Origin: an uncultured Bacteroidales bacterium
GTDB taxonomy: Bacteria; Bacteroidota; Bacteroidia; Bacteroidales; P3
Direction: 5' to 3'
DNA: 64,000 nucleotides
Assembly: GCA_900314925.1 (NCBI GenBank)
Contig: OMXC01000011.1
Location: 62,001-126,000, forward strand
This document shows positions 18,206 to 26,842 of the stretch, one piece after another. Within the stretch, counting starts at the first letter, position 1. The number at the start of each line of letters is the position of its first letter. The notes beneath the pieces were generated by a model. The model saw nothing but the letters and a program-made list of their open reading frames with translations, had not been told where the DNA came from and made no database searches. The position numbers were made by a program, and so were the translations under genes.

Positions 18206-20202
18206 GCGTTCAGTCTGAGGACGGTGGTCTCGGCGGCGAGTGCCAGGAGGGCGAGGATGATGCACAGGCGCCATAGCTGGCGGCCGCTGTCGCGTGAGCG
18301 CAGCTCGTCGCCGATGTCGCGCGCGGTGTTGGCGATGACGCTGTATCCTGCGCGGCCCTCGATGGCTTCGGACACCTCTGCCGGTGTGAAGAATGTCATC
18401 TGCGACTCGCGGCGCGGGAAGTTGAAGGCCAGGTGTTCGTCGGACAGGGTGTAGATGCCGCCTTCGGTGAGTTCGCCGTGGAGCACCAGCATGTTGCGGT
18501 TGCCCACGCGGCGCAGGTCGGGGATGATGGAGAGGTCTGTCGTTTGGGCTTTAAGCTCTGCGGTTGCCGAGGGGTCGTGGCTGCCGCTGAGGACTATGGG
18601 GTCGGCGCTGCCGAGGGTGTGGCATGGCAGTGGCAGCGGACGGCTGTAGAGGGCCATGTTGTAGAGCGTCGGGACAAAGAGGGCTTGCCCCACGAAGTCG
18701 GTGTACTCGCTGTGCAGCGGTGTCGTCATAAGGTAGAGGCGCCCTTTGCCGCAGGGGGTGACACTCAGCAGGGCGCTGCCGTCGGCGAGGGTTATGATGG
18801 GCTGGCTGGGCGACGGCGACGCGTCGTGGCTGTAGTGGCCGCGCACAACGGGCATCTCCATGTCTTCGTCGGTGGCGCTGAAGACGTTGCGGTAGAGGCT
18901 GTTGGCATAGTCTATGCTGCGGGCTCTGAGTGTGGCGTTGTTCCAGCGTGCCGTCTGCGGCGCGTGGAGGGCGGCGAGGAGGGTCTGCGGTGCGGGCCGG
19001 CCGACACCCGGGATGACGAGGAGCGTGCCGCCGTCGTCGACCCATGCCGCCAGCAGCTGTGCTTCGCCGGAAGGCATGGATGCCACCTCGTCGACGACGA
19101 TGAAGTCGAGCCCGTCGAGCGATGCCGGCAGCTGTGTTGTGGTACGCATGTCGACGACGGTGTCGTCGGCGAAGAGGCGTAGCAGGTTGTCGTTGGGGGT
19201 GCCGCCGTGGACCTCGAGCATGTTGATGCGGTCGCCCACGCGGAGTGTGAAGAAGTAGCTGTCGTCGAAGGTGACGGGGTAGTCTTCGATGGTCACGCCT
19301 CCGTCGAGCCAACCCGTGGCGTTGATGGCGAAGCGCATGGTGGACTGCGCTGTGCCACCGGCGGGGACGTCGACGGTGGATATGGCGCGCTCATGTCCGT
19401 TGACGGACAACTTGAGGGGGACCCTCTCGGCGTCGCGTGTGCCGCTGTTGCGAACGGTTACCTTGACGCTGACGTCTCCGCCGGCGAAGTAGGCCGGAGC
19501 GTCGAGGAGCAGGGTGTCGATGTAGAGGTTGTCGGTCTCTACGCCTTGCAGGGGTACGAGGGTGACGGTGGCGAGGCTGTCGGCGGGCAGCGCGTCGAGG
19601 TCGCTGCCGGCCTGCTGGAAGTCGCTGACGATGTAGGCGAAGCGGTTTGCCGCTCCGCTCTGTTTCATGAAGTCGAGTTGACGGCGCACGGCGTCGCTCA
19701 GGCGTGGCGAGGCTGACGTGGGCTTGATGTCGTCGAGGGCTTCGAGGAACTCGTCGCGGCTGAGCCACCGCATCTGTATGCCTGTGAGGTCGGCGGTGAG
19801 CAGCTGGTAGCGGTCGCTGATGGCGTGGGTGGAGACTATCTCGCGTGCTTTGCGCACGGCTTCGTCGATGAGGCTGCCTTCCGACGCGGCGCTCTCCATG
19901 CTGTAGGTGTTGTCGACGTAGACGCTGACCACCGTGGTGCCGCCACGCACGGTGCTGTTGCGGTTGGGGATGACGGGCCTGGCAAAGGCAAGCACGAGGA
20001 ATGCCACGGCGAGGATGCGGCAGGCGAGGAGCAGCCAGCGGCGCACCTTGCTGCTGCGGCGGCTCTCGGTGTGCAGCTCGGCGAGGCGGTCGACGTTGCT
20101 GAAGTAGACGGTGCGGTAGCGGTGGAAGTTGAAGAGGTGTATGGCGATAGGTATGATTACCGCCAGCAGGCCCCACAGGAATGCCGGGTTGGCAAAGGTC
20201 AT
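18196..20202 (-). CDS. BatA-domain, von Willebrand A-like membrane protein
   Basis: This 668-residue protein opens with the BatA N-terminal motif (NPAFLWGLLAVIIPIAIHLF...) and a second helix near residues 55-75. A VWA-like domain follows (VVSVYVDNTYSME, a MIDAS-like segment), then a large extracytoplasmic region and a last helix before NAKR. Related proteins in Bacteroidota accompany DUF4159 and MoxR genes and are linked to aerotolerance or envelope functions without firm biochemistry. The frame is open upstream to 20280, but ATG 20202 overlaps the nth stop by 4 bp (ATGA), which indicates translational coupling. Confidence 0.82.
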   Translation of the reverse strand: MTFANPAFLWGLLAVIIPIAIHLFNFHRYRTVYFSNVDRLAELHTESRRSSKVRRWLLLACRILAVAFLVLAFARPVIPNRNSTVRGGTTVVSVYVDNTYSMESAASEGSLIDEAVRKAREIVSTHAISDRYQLLTADLTGIQMRWLSRDEFLEALDDIKPTSASPRLSDAVRRQLDFMKQSGAANRFAYIVSDFQQAGSDLDALPADSLATVTLVPLQGVETDNLYIDTLLLDAPAYFAGGDVSVKVTVRNSGTRDAERVPLKLSVNGHERAISTVDVPAGGTAQSTMRFAINATGWLDGGVTIEDYPVTFDDSYFFTLRVGDRINMLEVHGGTPNDNLLRLFADDTVVDMRTTTQLPASLDGLDFIVVDEVASMPSGEAQLLAAWVDDGGTLLVIPGVGRPAPQTLLAALHAPQTARWNNATLRARSIDYANSLYRNVFSATDEDMEMPVVRGHYSHDASPSPSQPIITLADGSALLSVTPCGKGRLYLMTTPLHSEYTDFVGQALFVPTLYNMALYSRPLPLPCHTLGSADPIVLSGSHDPSATAELKAQTTDLSIIPDLRRVGNRNMLVLHGELTEGGIYTLSDEHLAFNFPRRESQMTFFTPAEVSEAIEGRAGYSVIANTARDIGDELRSRDSGRQLWRLCIILALLALAAETTVLRLNAKR

Positions 20203-20843
20203 GCACACCCTCCTTTCCGGTAGTGCTTGCAGACGCCGGTGAGGCCGCATTGGTCGCATTTGGGCTTGCGGGCCTGGCATACGTAGCGGCCGTGGAGGAT
20301 GAGCCAGTGGTGTGCCTTGGAGAGCAGTTCGGAGGGTATGTATTTCACCAGTTCGCGCTCGGTGGCCAGCGGCGTCTTGGAGTCTGTGGTGAGGCCTATG
20401 CGGTTGGCCACGCGGAAGACATGGGTGTCTACCGGCATGGCGGGCTGGTCGAAGACCACGGCGGCGACCACGTTGGCGGTCTTGCGGCCCACACCAGGCA
20501 GGCGCTGCAGGGCGTCGATGTCGGCAGGTACCACGCCACCATATTCGTCACGCAGCATACGTGCCAGCGCCACGAGGTGGCGGCTTTTGCTGTTGGGGTA
20601 GGAGACGGAGTGTATGTAGTCGAATATCTGGTCCTCGGAGGCCTCGGCCATGTGCGCCGCATCGGGGTAGGCGGCGAAGAGGGCCGGTGTGACCATGTTG
20701 ACGCGCTTGTCGGTACACTGCGCCGAAAGAACCACGGCCACCAGCAGCTGGAAGGGCGTGCCGTAGTGGAGCTCAGTCTCCGCCACAGGCATAGCCTCGG
20801 CGAAGAAGTCTATCACTTGCTTGTACAGGTCGGCTTTTCTCAT
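20199..20843 (-). CDS. nth: Endonuclease III, DNA glycosylase/AP lyase
   Basis: This 214-residue protein has the helix-hairpin-helix and catalytic lysine in LPGVGRKTANVV (Lys121), the catalytic aspartate in VDTHVFRVANR (Asp139) and the four-cysteine [4Fe-4S] loop C189-X6-C196-X2-C199-X5-C205. It removes oxidised pyrimidines from DNA. Its ATG overlaps the stop of the upstream EEP hydrolase by 4 bp, and its stop overlaps the BatA-type ATG by 4 bp, so it sits in the middle of a coupled operon. Confidence 0.95.
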   Translation of the reverse strand: MRKADLYKQVIDFFAEAMPVAETELHYGTPFQLLVAVVLSAQCTDKRVNMVTPALFAAYPDAAHMAEASEDQIFDYIHSVSYPNSKSRHLVALARMLRDEYGGVVPADIDALQRLPGVGRKTANVVAAVVFDQPAMPVDTHVFRVANRIGLTTDSKTPLATERELVKYIPSELLSKAHHWLILHGRYVCQARKPKCDQCGLTGVCKHYRKGGCA

Positions 20844-21955
20844 TGCGTAAGCTCTAAGGAGGTGATAACAGGATAGTGGTCGGACAGAGGTGCCTTGAGG
20901 CGCTTGTAGCTGAGGGTGCGGAACTCTTTGCTGTGGAACACCATGTCAATGCGGAACTGTGGGAGCCAGTTGTGTCCGAGCGGGAGCCAGTGTTCGCTGC
21001 CGCCGCTGTAGGTGTGGCACATGCCAAAGCCCTTGTCGCGGTAGGTGTCGTCAAGGTGTTTGCTCACCTGTGCGTAGAGCCACGACGAGGGAATGTCGTT
21101 GAAGTCGCCGGCCAGCAGTATCGGCACCGTGCTTTCAGTGATGACGGGCTTTATCTTCTCCTGCCACTCGCTCTCGTGCTTGAGGATGGTCTCCTTCACT
21201 TTGTCAAGGGTGCGGTGCTTGCGCAGCGTGCTGTCGTTGAGGTTCTCCATCTTGCCGTGGCGCAGCTTCTCTATCTCTTCAAGGTCTGCGCCGTCGAAAG
21301 CATAGCTGTCCATGTGTATGCAGCAGACACGGAAGAGATTGTCGTTGAGCATCAGCTCGACGAGCAGCTTCTGCTGGTCTATCTTTTTGACGTAGGTGAT
21401 AGGTATACGTGAGAACACCGTCGTCCCCGAAGGAGAGGTGCTTGAGCCATGGGCCCCGTTGTAGTGGTTGTAGCCGAGAAGTATAAGACTGTCGGTGAGG
21501 TGCATCTTGCTTGGAGACTGGTACTCTTGCAGACACATGATGTCTGGTTGATACTCGCGTACAAGGTCAAGGAACTGCAGGGCGTAGTTGTCGGAAATAT
21601 CGGGCTGTATCTCAGGTCCTTTCAGGTTGTGCAGGTTGTAGCTCATGAGGGTGACCATCTGCGGATGCTCCTCGCGGTCGGGGATGGTGGATGTTCCTCC
21701 TACCTGCATGAAGAGGCCCACAAAGCCCCACCGTACCGCGATAGCGGCGGCGCTGAGCAGGAATTGCCACTTACCCATAATAAGCCATATCACCACCATC
21801 AGCACGTTGGCTGCCAGCATGGGCAGATAGCCAAAGGCCAGCAGACTTGGCAGTATCGACTGTGACGGTGCCACGACGGGCGCAAGGGTCGTCAGCAGCA
21901 GTCCGATGGCCAGTATGATGTTGATTACAAAGAGTATTGCCCTAATTACTTTCAT
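20840..21955 (-). CDS. Membrane-anchored endonuclease/exonuclease/phosphatase family protein
   Basis: This 371-residue protein has about three N-terminal hydrophobic helices (residues 1-85), then an EEP domain: MSYNLHNL, PDIMCLQEYQSP (catalytic Glu), VPILLAGDFNDIPSSW (Asp/Asn) and the terminal SDHYPVITSL (Asp-His). The catalytic set is complete. In Bacteroidota such proteins are common but their substrates (nucleic acid, phospholipid or inositol phosphate) are rarely known. It is first in a coupled run with nth and the BatA-type gene. Confidence 0.88.
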   Translation of the reverse strand: MKVIRAILFVINIILAIGLLLTTLAPVVAPSQSILPSLLAFGYLPMLAANVLMVVIWLIMGKWQFLLSAAAIAVRWGFVGLFMQVGGTSTIPDREEHPQMVTLMSYNLHNLKGPEIQPDISDNYALQFLDLVREYQPDIMCLQEYQSPSKMHLTDSLILLGYNHYNGAHGSSTSPSGTTVFSRIPITYVKKIDQQKLLVELMLNDNLFRVCCIHMDSYAFDGADLEEIEKLRHGKMENLNDSTLRKHRTLDKVKETILKHESEWQEKIKPVITESTVPILLAGDFNDIPSSWLYAQVSKHLDDTYRDKGFGMCHTYSGGSEHWLPLGHNWLPQFRIDMVFHSKEFRTLSYKRLKAPLSDHYPVITSLELTQ

Positions 21956-22007
21956 CTTTTACAAGGTGCAAAAATACGCTTTTTTCTTCAATCCTGAGGC
22001 ATTATTT

Positions 22008-25000
22008 TCAGTAATCTTCCTCGTCGCTGGAATACACGGTCTTGGACAGCCACTTGAGCCAGTTGGGCACCTTGGTGGTTTCGTTGCCCACCGAGTAGCG
22101 GAACACGCCGAGCCCTTCTTTCTCTATCTTGCGTTGTTCGAGCGGTATGGCCTTGATCAGGTCAAGCCATGTCCCTACGGAACTGTAGATGACGAGCTGT
22201 TGTGCCGAGAGGTCATACTCGAAGAAATACCAGTGGTCTTTGGCGGCCTCTATGTAGTATCGCATTATCTGGCTGTTGCCCTGCTTGCTGATTTGCGCTT
22301 TGAGCCTCAGCTCGAGCCCGAGCTCTTTGTCGCCCATCGACACGAGCCCCACCTTGCCGTCGTAGTAGAGGCCCACAGCTGGGCTGTACTGCCACCTTAT
22401 GTTGTCGAACAGCAGTGTGCTGCGCATCTCTTTGGGCATGTCGTTTATCTTGCCCGTGGCGCTGTACAGCGCGTAGGCTCCACCGCCCTTGTCGGCACCG
22501 AGGTGGTACATCATGGCGTGTCTCATCTCGGCGTTGGTGCCGCCGGTGCTGTTTTGCAGGCGCAGGTCGTCCTTGAGGTTGCCGTACATGGCGTCCACCA
22601 CGTTCTGCGCCAGTGGGAAGGTCATGCCGAAGACCGTGGTGAGGTGGTCTTCCTGTGTGTTCTCGCCGATGCTTACCGATGAGGTGCCGTAGGCGTAGAA
22701 CGAGGCCTGTGTGCGCTTGAGGCTGAAGTCCATAAGTCCTTCGCCCTCTACCGAGCAGCCGTCGGTGTTCATGGCCAGGTAGGGCTCCACCACCCCGTCA
22801 GGGTCCGACACCTTGGCCTCGGAGCCTATCATGTACTGCTTGCGGTCGCCGAGGTAGGTGAGCACCCCGTGTGCCGCCAGCAGCTCGTTGTCGGCCACCC
22901 TCTCGTTGGTGAGGAACGCGGCGTGCGGACGCAGGGTGTTCTTGTCCATGATGATGGACGCCGTTATGCGTTTGCCTTTCCAGTCGGTAGGCTCTTCGGG
23001 CACCGCTATGTGCACATGCTCCGGGTCTGTGTAGTCCGAGTAGGCCAGCAGCCCCATCTGCTGCTGCGGTATGCACTGCTGCAGCAGGCGCACGCCGCCC
23101 TCGAAGTGCAGCCAACGCTTGTCGCCCTCTGCGCGCACCTTGCCGGCGAAGCCGAAGGCGGAGCTGATGGTGAACGAGGCGCTGTCGCTGATTTTGCCGC
23201 GTGCCACGGTGACGCCGCGGCCGTCGACGCTGATGTCGTCCAGGAAGAGGCGCTGCGTCTTCTCCGTGTCGTTGCGGTAGTCCATGAAGCCCTTGCCCGT
23301 GAAGCTGCGGGCTCCAGCCACCTGCACGTCGGCGCTGGTGACGTAGTGGTAGGCGCTGTCGCGGTTGAAGACGAGCTGCGCCCCGTTCAGCTGGTGCAGC
23401 TTGCCCCCGTTGGCCACGTAGAGGGTGTCGGCGTTGGGTGCTATGGCGGCGTCGGCCACGTTTATTATGTACACCCCCTTGCTGCTGAGGTTGCCTTGTT
23501 CGTAGTTATATATGCTGCGCAGCGCATTGTAGCTCAGGCCGTCCTGCTTGGGGTCGGTGCTCACGAAGCGCACTCCCGGCAGGTCGTTGCGTTTCTGCAG
23601 TCTCATGCGTATATCCATGGCGTCCATGCCCTCGCTCGTGGCGCGGGTGCTGTTGACGATGTCGAGCAGCTTGCGGTCCATGTCCCACGCGAAGCGGTCG
23701 GCGTAGGCTTCCTGCTTGACGAGCTGCAGCACTGTGCGTTGCGGTCCCTCGGGAATGGTGAATTCCGCCTTGCGGCTGTCGTAGTCCACATGCGAATGCA
23801 CATGGCGTGCCGTGAAGGCTATATTGTTGTACTTCACGCTGCGCAGGGTGAAGTCGCTCACCTCGGCGTTCATCTCCATGGCCAGCATGTCGAAGCGGTT
23901 GCTCACCAGCGTGCCTTCCTTCACCGTCGCCGTGCCGGCGCCGTGGGTACCCTGCGGCATGATGTCTACGCGTCCGCGGAACGTCGCGTCGCCGTGGTAC
24001 ATCTTAAGCGGACGCCCCTTGGCCAGCGTGGCCACGGCCATGGAGTCAGCATAGGGGTGCCAGTGTATGCTTGTGCGGCCGCCCTTGATGTCGGGGAAGC
24101 CCTGCTCTTCGCGCACCGTGAAGGTGTCGGTGGTGGCCATGGCCGAGTCGAGCAGGAAGAGGAAGTCCTTGCTGCGTGCCGTCGAGGTGAGGTAGTCGAG
24201 GCTGCCGGAGCCCTGCAGGCCGTGGTGGTCGAGCGAGATGCGGCTGCGGTAGTTGCCCTTGCCGCCGTAGGCCGGGTACCCGCTCTCCGGTGTGTTGACC
24301 TGGAAGCCCAGGTAGTAGTCGCGCTGCACGCTGAGCGGGTAGGTGATGTCCGGGAAGATGCCGCCCGAAGTGAGCACGCCGTTGAACTGGAGGCTGTCGG
24401 TCACAAAGTCCACCAAGCTGTTGAGGGTGAACGGGTGAAGGGTGTAGTAGAAGCGCTCCTTGACATACTGGCCGCCGCGTATCTCGGCCTTGTCGTAGTA
24501 GACGAAGCTCTTCTCGCGGCTCTCGAAGATGGGGTATTCCTTGTTCTTCTTCAGCCCGCAGTGGTTGTCGGGCTGGTCCACCGTGAGGCGGCCCACGAGG
24601 CCGTAGAGCGGCGTCATCACCATGTGGTCGGTGTCGGGGTTGTTGAACTCGGGCACATAGAAGAACAGCGAGTCCACCTTCGGCATCTCGAAGCCGAACT
24701 GCTCGTAGCTGAAGTCGCAGTCGGTGACGAACATCGTGAAGCGGCCCGCGTCGATGCGCCCGTTGAAGTGGATGGAACGGTTCTCGCCCATCGTGATCTT
24801 GCCGCCGCGGGGATACACCACCACGCGCTGGCTGTCGCTCACCACAAACTGCTGCACGCCGCGCATCTCTATCAGGTGGTCGTCAATGTTCATGCGGGCG
24901 TTGTAGTTCTTGGCGTTGCTCTCTATCGACAGGGCGTCGTAGTCGGCCCCCTTGGTCCTGCTGAGGGCTTTCATGTAGTCCTCCAGCTTCTCCTTCACCA

Positions 25001-26522
25001 TCACCATGCCCGTCATCTCGTTGTACGACACCAGTCCGTGCTTCGTCAGCCCGTGTATCATCAGCATCGTCTGCCCCATGTCGAGCCCTATGTGTGTCGA
25101 GAACTCCCTGACCGGGAAGCTGTAGTTGTAGCCGCCGAAATAGTCGTAGACACGCTTCACGGGGCTCACCTCGTCGATGCCCTGTATCTCGCGGGCCTTG
25201 CGCAGCGTGTAGTAGTTGCTGCTCTCGAAAGTGGCCGTGCCGCTGGTGGCCCCGAGGTTCGAGAACTCCAGCACATCGCCCGTGGTGACCCACGTGATGA
25301 GGTCGCTGTATATGTCAAGCTCGTGGTAAGAATCCGTGTAGGGGCTGTAGAAGTTGCGCTTGGGGTCGTTGACCATCGTCACCTTGCGGTCGGCCGTCGT
25401 GTAGCGCACATTGATGCCGGTGTTGGCTATCGAGTCCGCCTCGCCCACATAGAAAGCCACGGCGGCGTTCTCGCTCACCATCCGCTCGGGCGTGATGGTG
25501 AACTTCAGTGCCGTCACCGACAGCTGCCGTTTGCCGCCGCGCCTGAAGATGAGGCTCGCCGGATGCTTGCTGCTGGCGGTGATGAACTTGGCCCCGTTCA
25601 TCATGAAGCTGCCGCTGTAGTCTACGTCGGGCATGATGTCGCGTATCACAAAGTCGCGCTTGTAGCTGCGGAAGCGCGGATAGCTGTACTTGCCCGGCTC
25701 CATGGGCACCGAGAGGGCCTCCTCCACGCGCCCGCTCACAGGCTCGCTGAAATAGTGCGTGTTCACCAGCAGCGCCGAGTCGGCCGTGAACTTGGGGAAC
25801 TTGGTCTCTGCCTTGTACCTCCTCAGCTCGGCATAGCAGGCCTCGGCGCCCAGCCCCGTGCGGCTCCAGTCTATGCGGCCGCCGTCGCCGCGCCACAGGC
25901 CCTCCTTGTAGTCGTAGCTTCCAGTAGTGCCGTGTATCACGCCGTCGTCCTTGGCCGACGAATAGAACAGGTCGGCAGGCGTGTCGACCCACACCCTCGT
26001 CTCGCCGCCCTCGACGCCGATGCGGAACGCTGCCTTGGCGTCGAGGCGCCACTCGCTGGTCTGGCTGCGGTAGAGCACGCGCTCCTTCAGCAGCCGCTCG
26101 CTGAAGTCTACCCACTCCATCACGGCCTTCCCCTTGGCGGCCCTGCGCTTCATGCCCTCCAGGGTCTTCAGCCATCCGTCGAGGTTCTGGCCGCTACCGG
26201 GGGCCGTGGCGTAGGCCGTCAGCGTGCGCACAAGCTGCACCATCTCCGTGCCGCCCTTCAGCTTGGCGGCGACGCCGTAGTTCACCACCGCCGTCACGCG
26301 CTCCTGCATGCCGTCGTCCATGGCACCGTACGAGGCACGGAAGGCTTTTACCGTCTTCGCGGCCTCGCGCTGCCGGTCGCTGTCCGACGTGCTCTTGGCC
26401 ATCCATTCCTGCAGCCCGTCGGGCAGGTTCGCCGCGCCGAACTCCGTTGTCTGTTTGGGCTTCTGGGCCATCAAGGCCACCGTTGTCACCATCATTGCCA
26501 CAAAGGCTATATATCTTTTCAT
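22008..26522 (-). CDS. Very large exported protein of unknown function
   Basis: This 1504-residue protein has a signal peptide (MKRYIAFVAMMVTTVALMAQ) and no later strong membrane helix. The N-terminal 150 residues look helical; the rest is rich in alternating beta-type stretches (for example RGGKRQLSVTALKFTI and HFNGRIDAGRFTMFV), suggesting a long periplasmic or surface beta structure, loosely like AsmA/LptD-neighbour proteins. There is no C-terminal type IX sorting domain and no lipobox. I recognise no characterised family. It is probably a single-gene unit, with 52 bp to the next gene downstream and about 300 bp free upstream. Confidence 0.7.
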   Translation of the reverse strand: MKRYIAFVAMMVTTVALMAQKPKQTTEFGAANLPDGLQEWMAKSTSDSDRQREAAKTVKAFRASYGAMDDGMQERVTAVVNYGVAAKLKGGTEMVQLVRTLTAYATAPGSGQNLDGWLKTLEGMKRRAAKGKAVMEWVDFSERLLKERVLYRSQTSEWRLDAKAAFRIGVEGGETRVWVDTPADLFYSSAKDDGVIHGTTGSYDYKEGLWRGDGGRIDWSRTGLGAEACYAELRRYKAETKFPKFTADSALLVNTHYFSEPVSGRVEEALSVPMEPGKYSYPRFRSYKRDFVIRDIMPDVDYSGSFMMNGAKFITASSKHPASLIFRRGGKRQLSVTALKFTITPERMVSENAAVAFYVGEADSIANTGINVRYTTADRKVTMVNDPKRNFYSPYTDSYHELDIYSDLITWVTTGDVLEFSNLGATSGTATFESSNYYTLRKAREIQGIDEVSPVKRVYDYFGGYNYSFPVREFSTHIGLDMGQTMLMIHGLTKHGLVSYNEMTGMVMVKEKLEDYMKALSRTKGADYDALSIESNAKNYNARMNIDDHLIEMRGVQQFVVSDSQRVVVYPRGGKITMGENRSIHFNGRIDAGRFTMFVTDCDFSYEQFGFEMPKVDSLFFYVPEFNNPDTDHMVMTPLYGLVGRLTVDQPDNHCGLKKNKEYPIFESREKSFVYYDKAEIRGGQYVKERFYYTLHPFTLNSLVDFVTDSLQFNGVLTSGGIFPDITYPLSVQRDYYLGFQVNTPESGYPAYGGKGNYRSRISLDHHGLQGSGSLDYLTSTARSKDFLFLLDSAMATTDTFTVREEQGFPDIKGGRTSIHWHPYADSMAVATLAKGRPLKMYHGDATFRGRVDIMPQGTHGAGTATVKEGTLVSNRFDMLAMEMNAEVSDFTLRSVKYNNIAFTARHVHSHVDYDSRKAEFTIPEGPQRTVLQLVKQEAYADRFAWDMDRKLLDIVNSTRATSEGMDAMDIRMRLQKRNDLPGVRFVSTDPKQDGLSYNALRSIYNYEQGNLSSKGVYIINVADAAIAPNADTLYVANGGKLHQLNGAQLVFNRDSAYHYVTSADVQVAGARSFTGKGFMDYRNDTEKTQRLFLDDISVDGRGVTVARGKISDSASFTISSAFGFAGKVRAEGDKRWLHFEGGVRLLQQCIPQQQMGLLAYSDYTDPEHVHIAVPEEPTDWKGKRITASIIMDKNTLRPHAAFLTNERVADNELLAAHGVLTYLGDRKQYMIGSEAKVSDPDGVVEPYLAMNTDGCSVEGEGLMDFSLKRTQASFYAYGTSSVSIGENTQEDHLTTVFGMTFPLAQNVVDAMYGNLKDDLRLQNSTGGTNAEMRHAMMYHLGADKGGGAYALYSATGKINDMPKEMRSTLLFDNIRWQYSPAVGLYYDGKVGLVSMGDKELGLELRLKAQISKQGNSQIMRYYIEAAKDHWYFFEYDLSAQQLVIYSSVGTWLDLIKAIPLEQRKIEKEGLGVFRYSVGNETTKVPNWLKWLSKTVYSSDEEDY

Positions 26523-26641
26523 AGCGTGTTATTTACATATTAATTTCAAAATGCAAAAATACCCCTTTTCCGCCGCCCGCACCCCTCCGCCCCAGGAAAG
26601 TTATCAATACCCAGCTGTTGATTAATCCCCCCTGCCCTCCG

Positions 26642-26777
26642 ACTCCCTACGCCCCCTCTACGGACCCGGTACGGCATTTCTTCAGTAGTTTTTCAGTAGT
26701 TCTTCAGTGCTGCACTGAAGAACTACTGAAGAACTACTGAAGAACGGCCGAAGGGACTCCGAAGGGGCTCCGTAGGG
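26642..26777. repeat. 11-bp-word palindromic element, copy 2
   Basis: Arms 26678-26710 and 26712-26744 are 33 bp with one difference, which would be a G-U pair in RNA. The outer arms are also 11-mers: ACTCCCTACGC, CCCCTCTACGG, ACCCGGTACGG upstream, and GGGACTCCGAA, GGGGCTCCGTA downstream. It occupies the gap between two divergent genes, so it is not simply a terminator. The rest of the 305-bp gap (26523-26641) has only an orphan -7-like motif near 26554-26561. Confidence 0.85.
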
Positions 26778-26815
26778 GAAAGAACTCTTTTCGGGGGTGT
26801 TTTTATAAATTTTCG

Positions 26816-26823
26816 TATATTTG
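26816..26823 (+). promoter_or_regulatory. -7 box TATATTTG before the polysaccharide block
   Basis: TATATTTG lies directly before the first possible ATG (26828). No good TTTG sits 19-21 bp upstream (the region reads TTTTCGGG). If this box is used, transcription starts at about 26830, which favours the downstream ATG at 26843. Confidence 0.45.
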
Positions 26824-26842
26824 CAACATGGTATTAAAAGGG

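Noticed and set aside
22869..26543. 1224-residue open frame on the plus strand
   Set aside because: Antisense shadow of the large exported protein; composition is Val/His/Ala/Glu-biased with no motif, produced by GC-rich third positions on the other strand.
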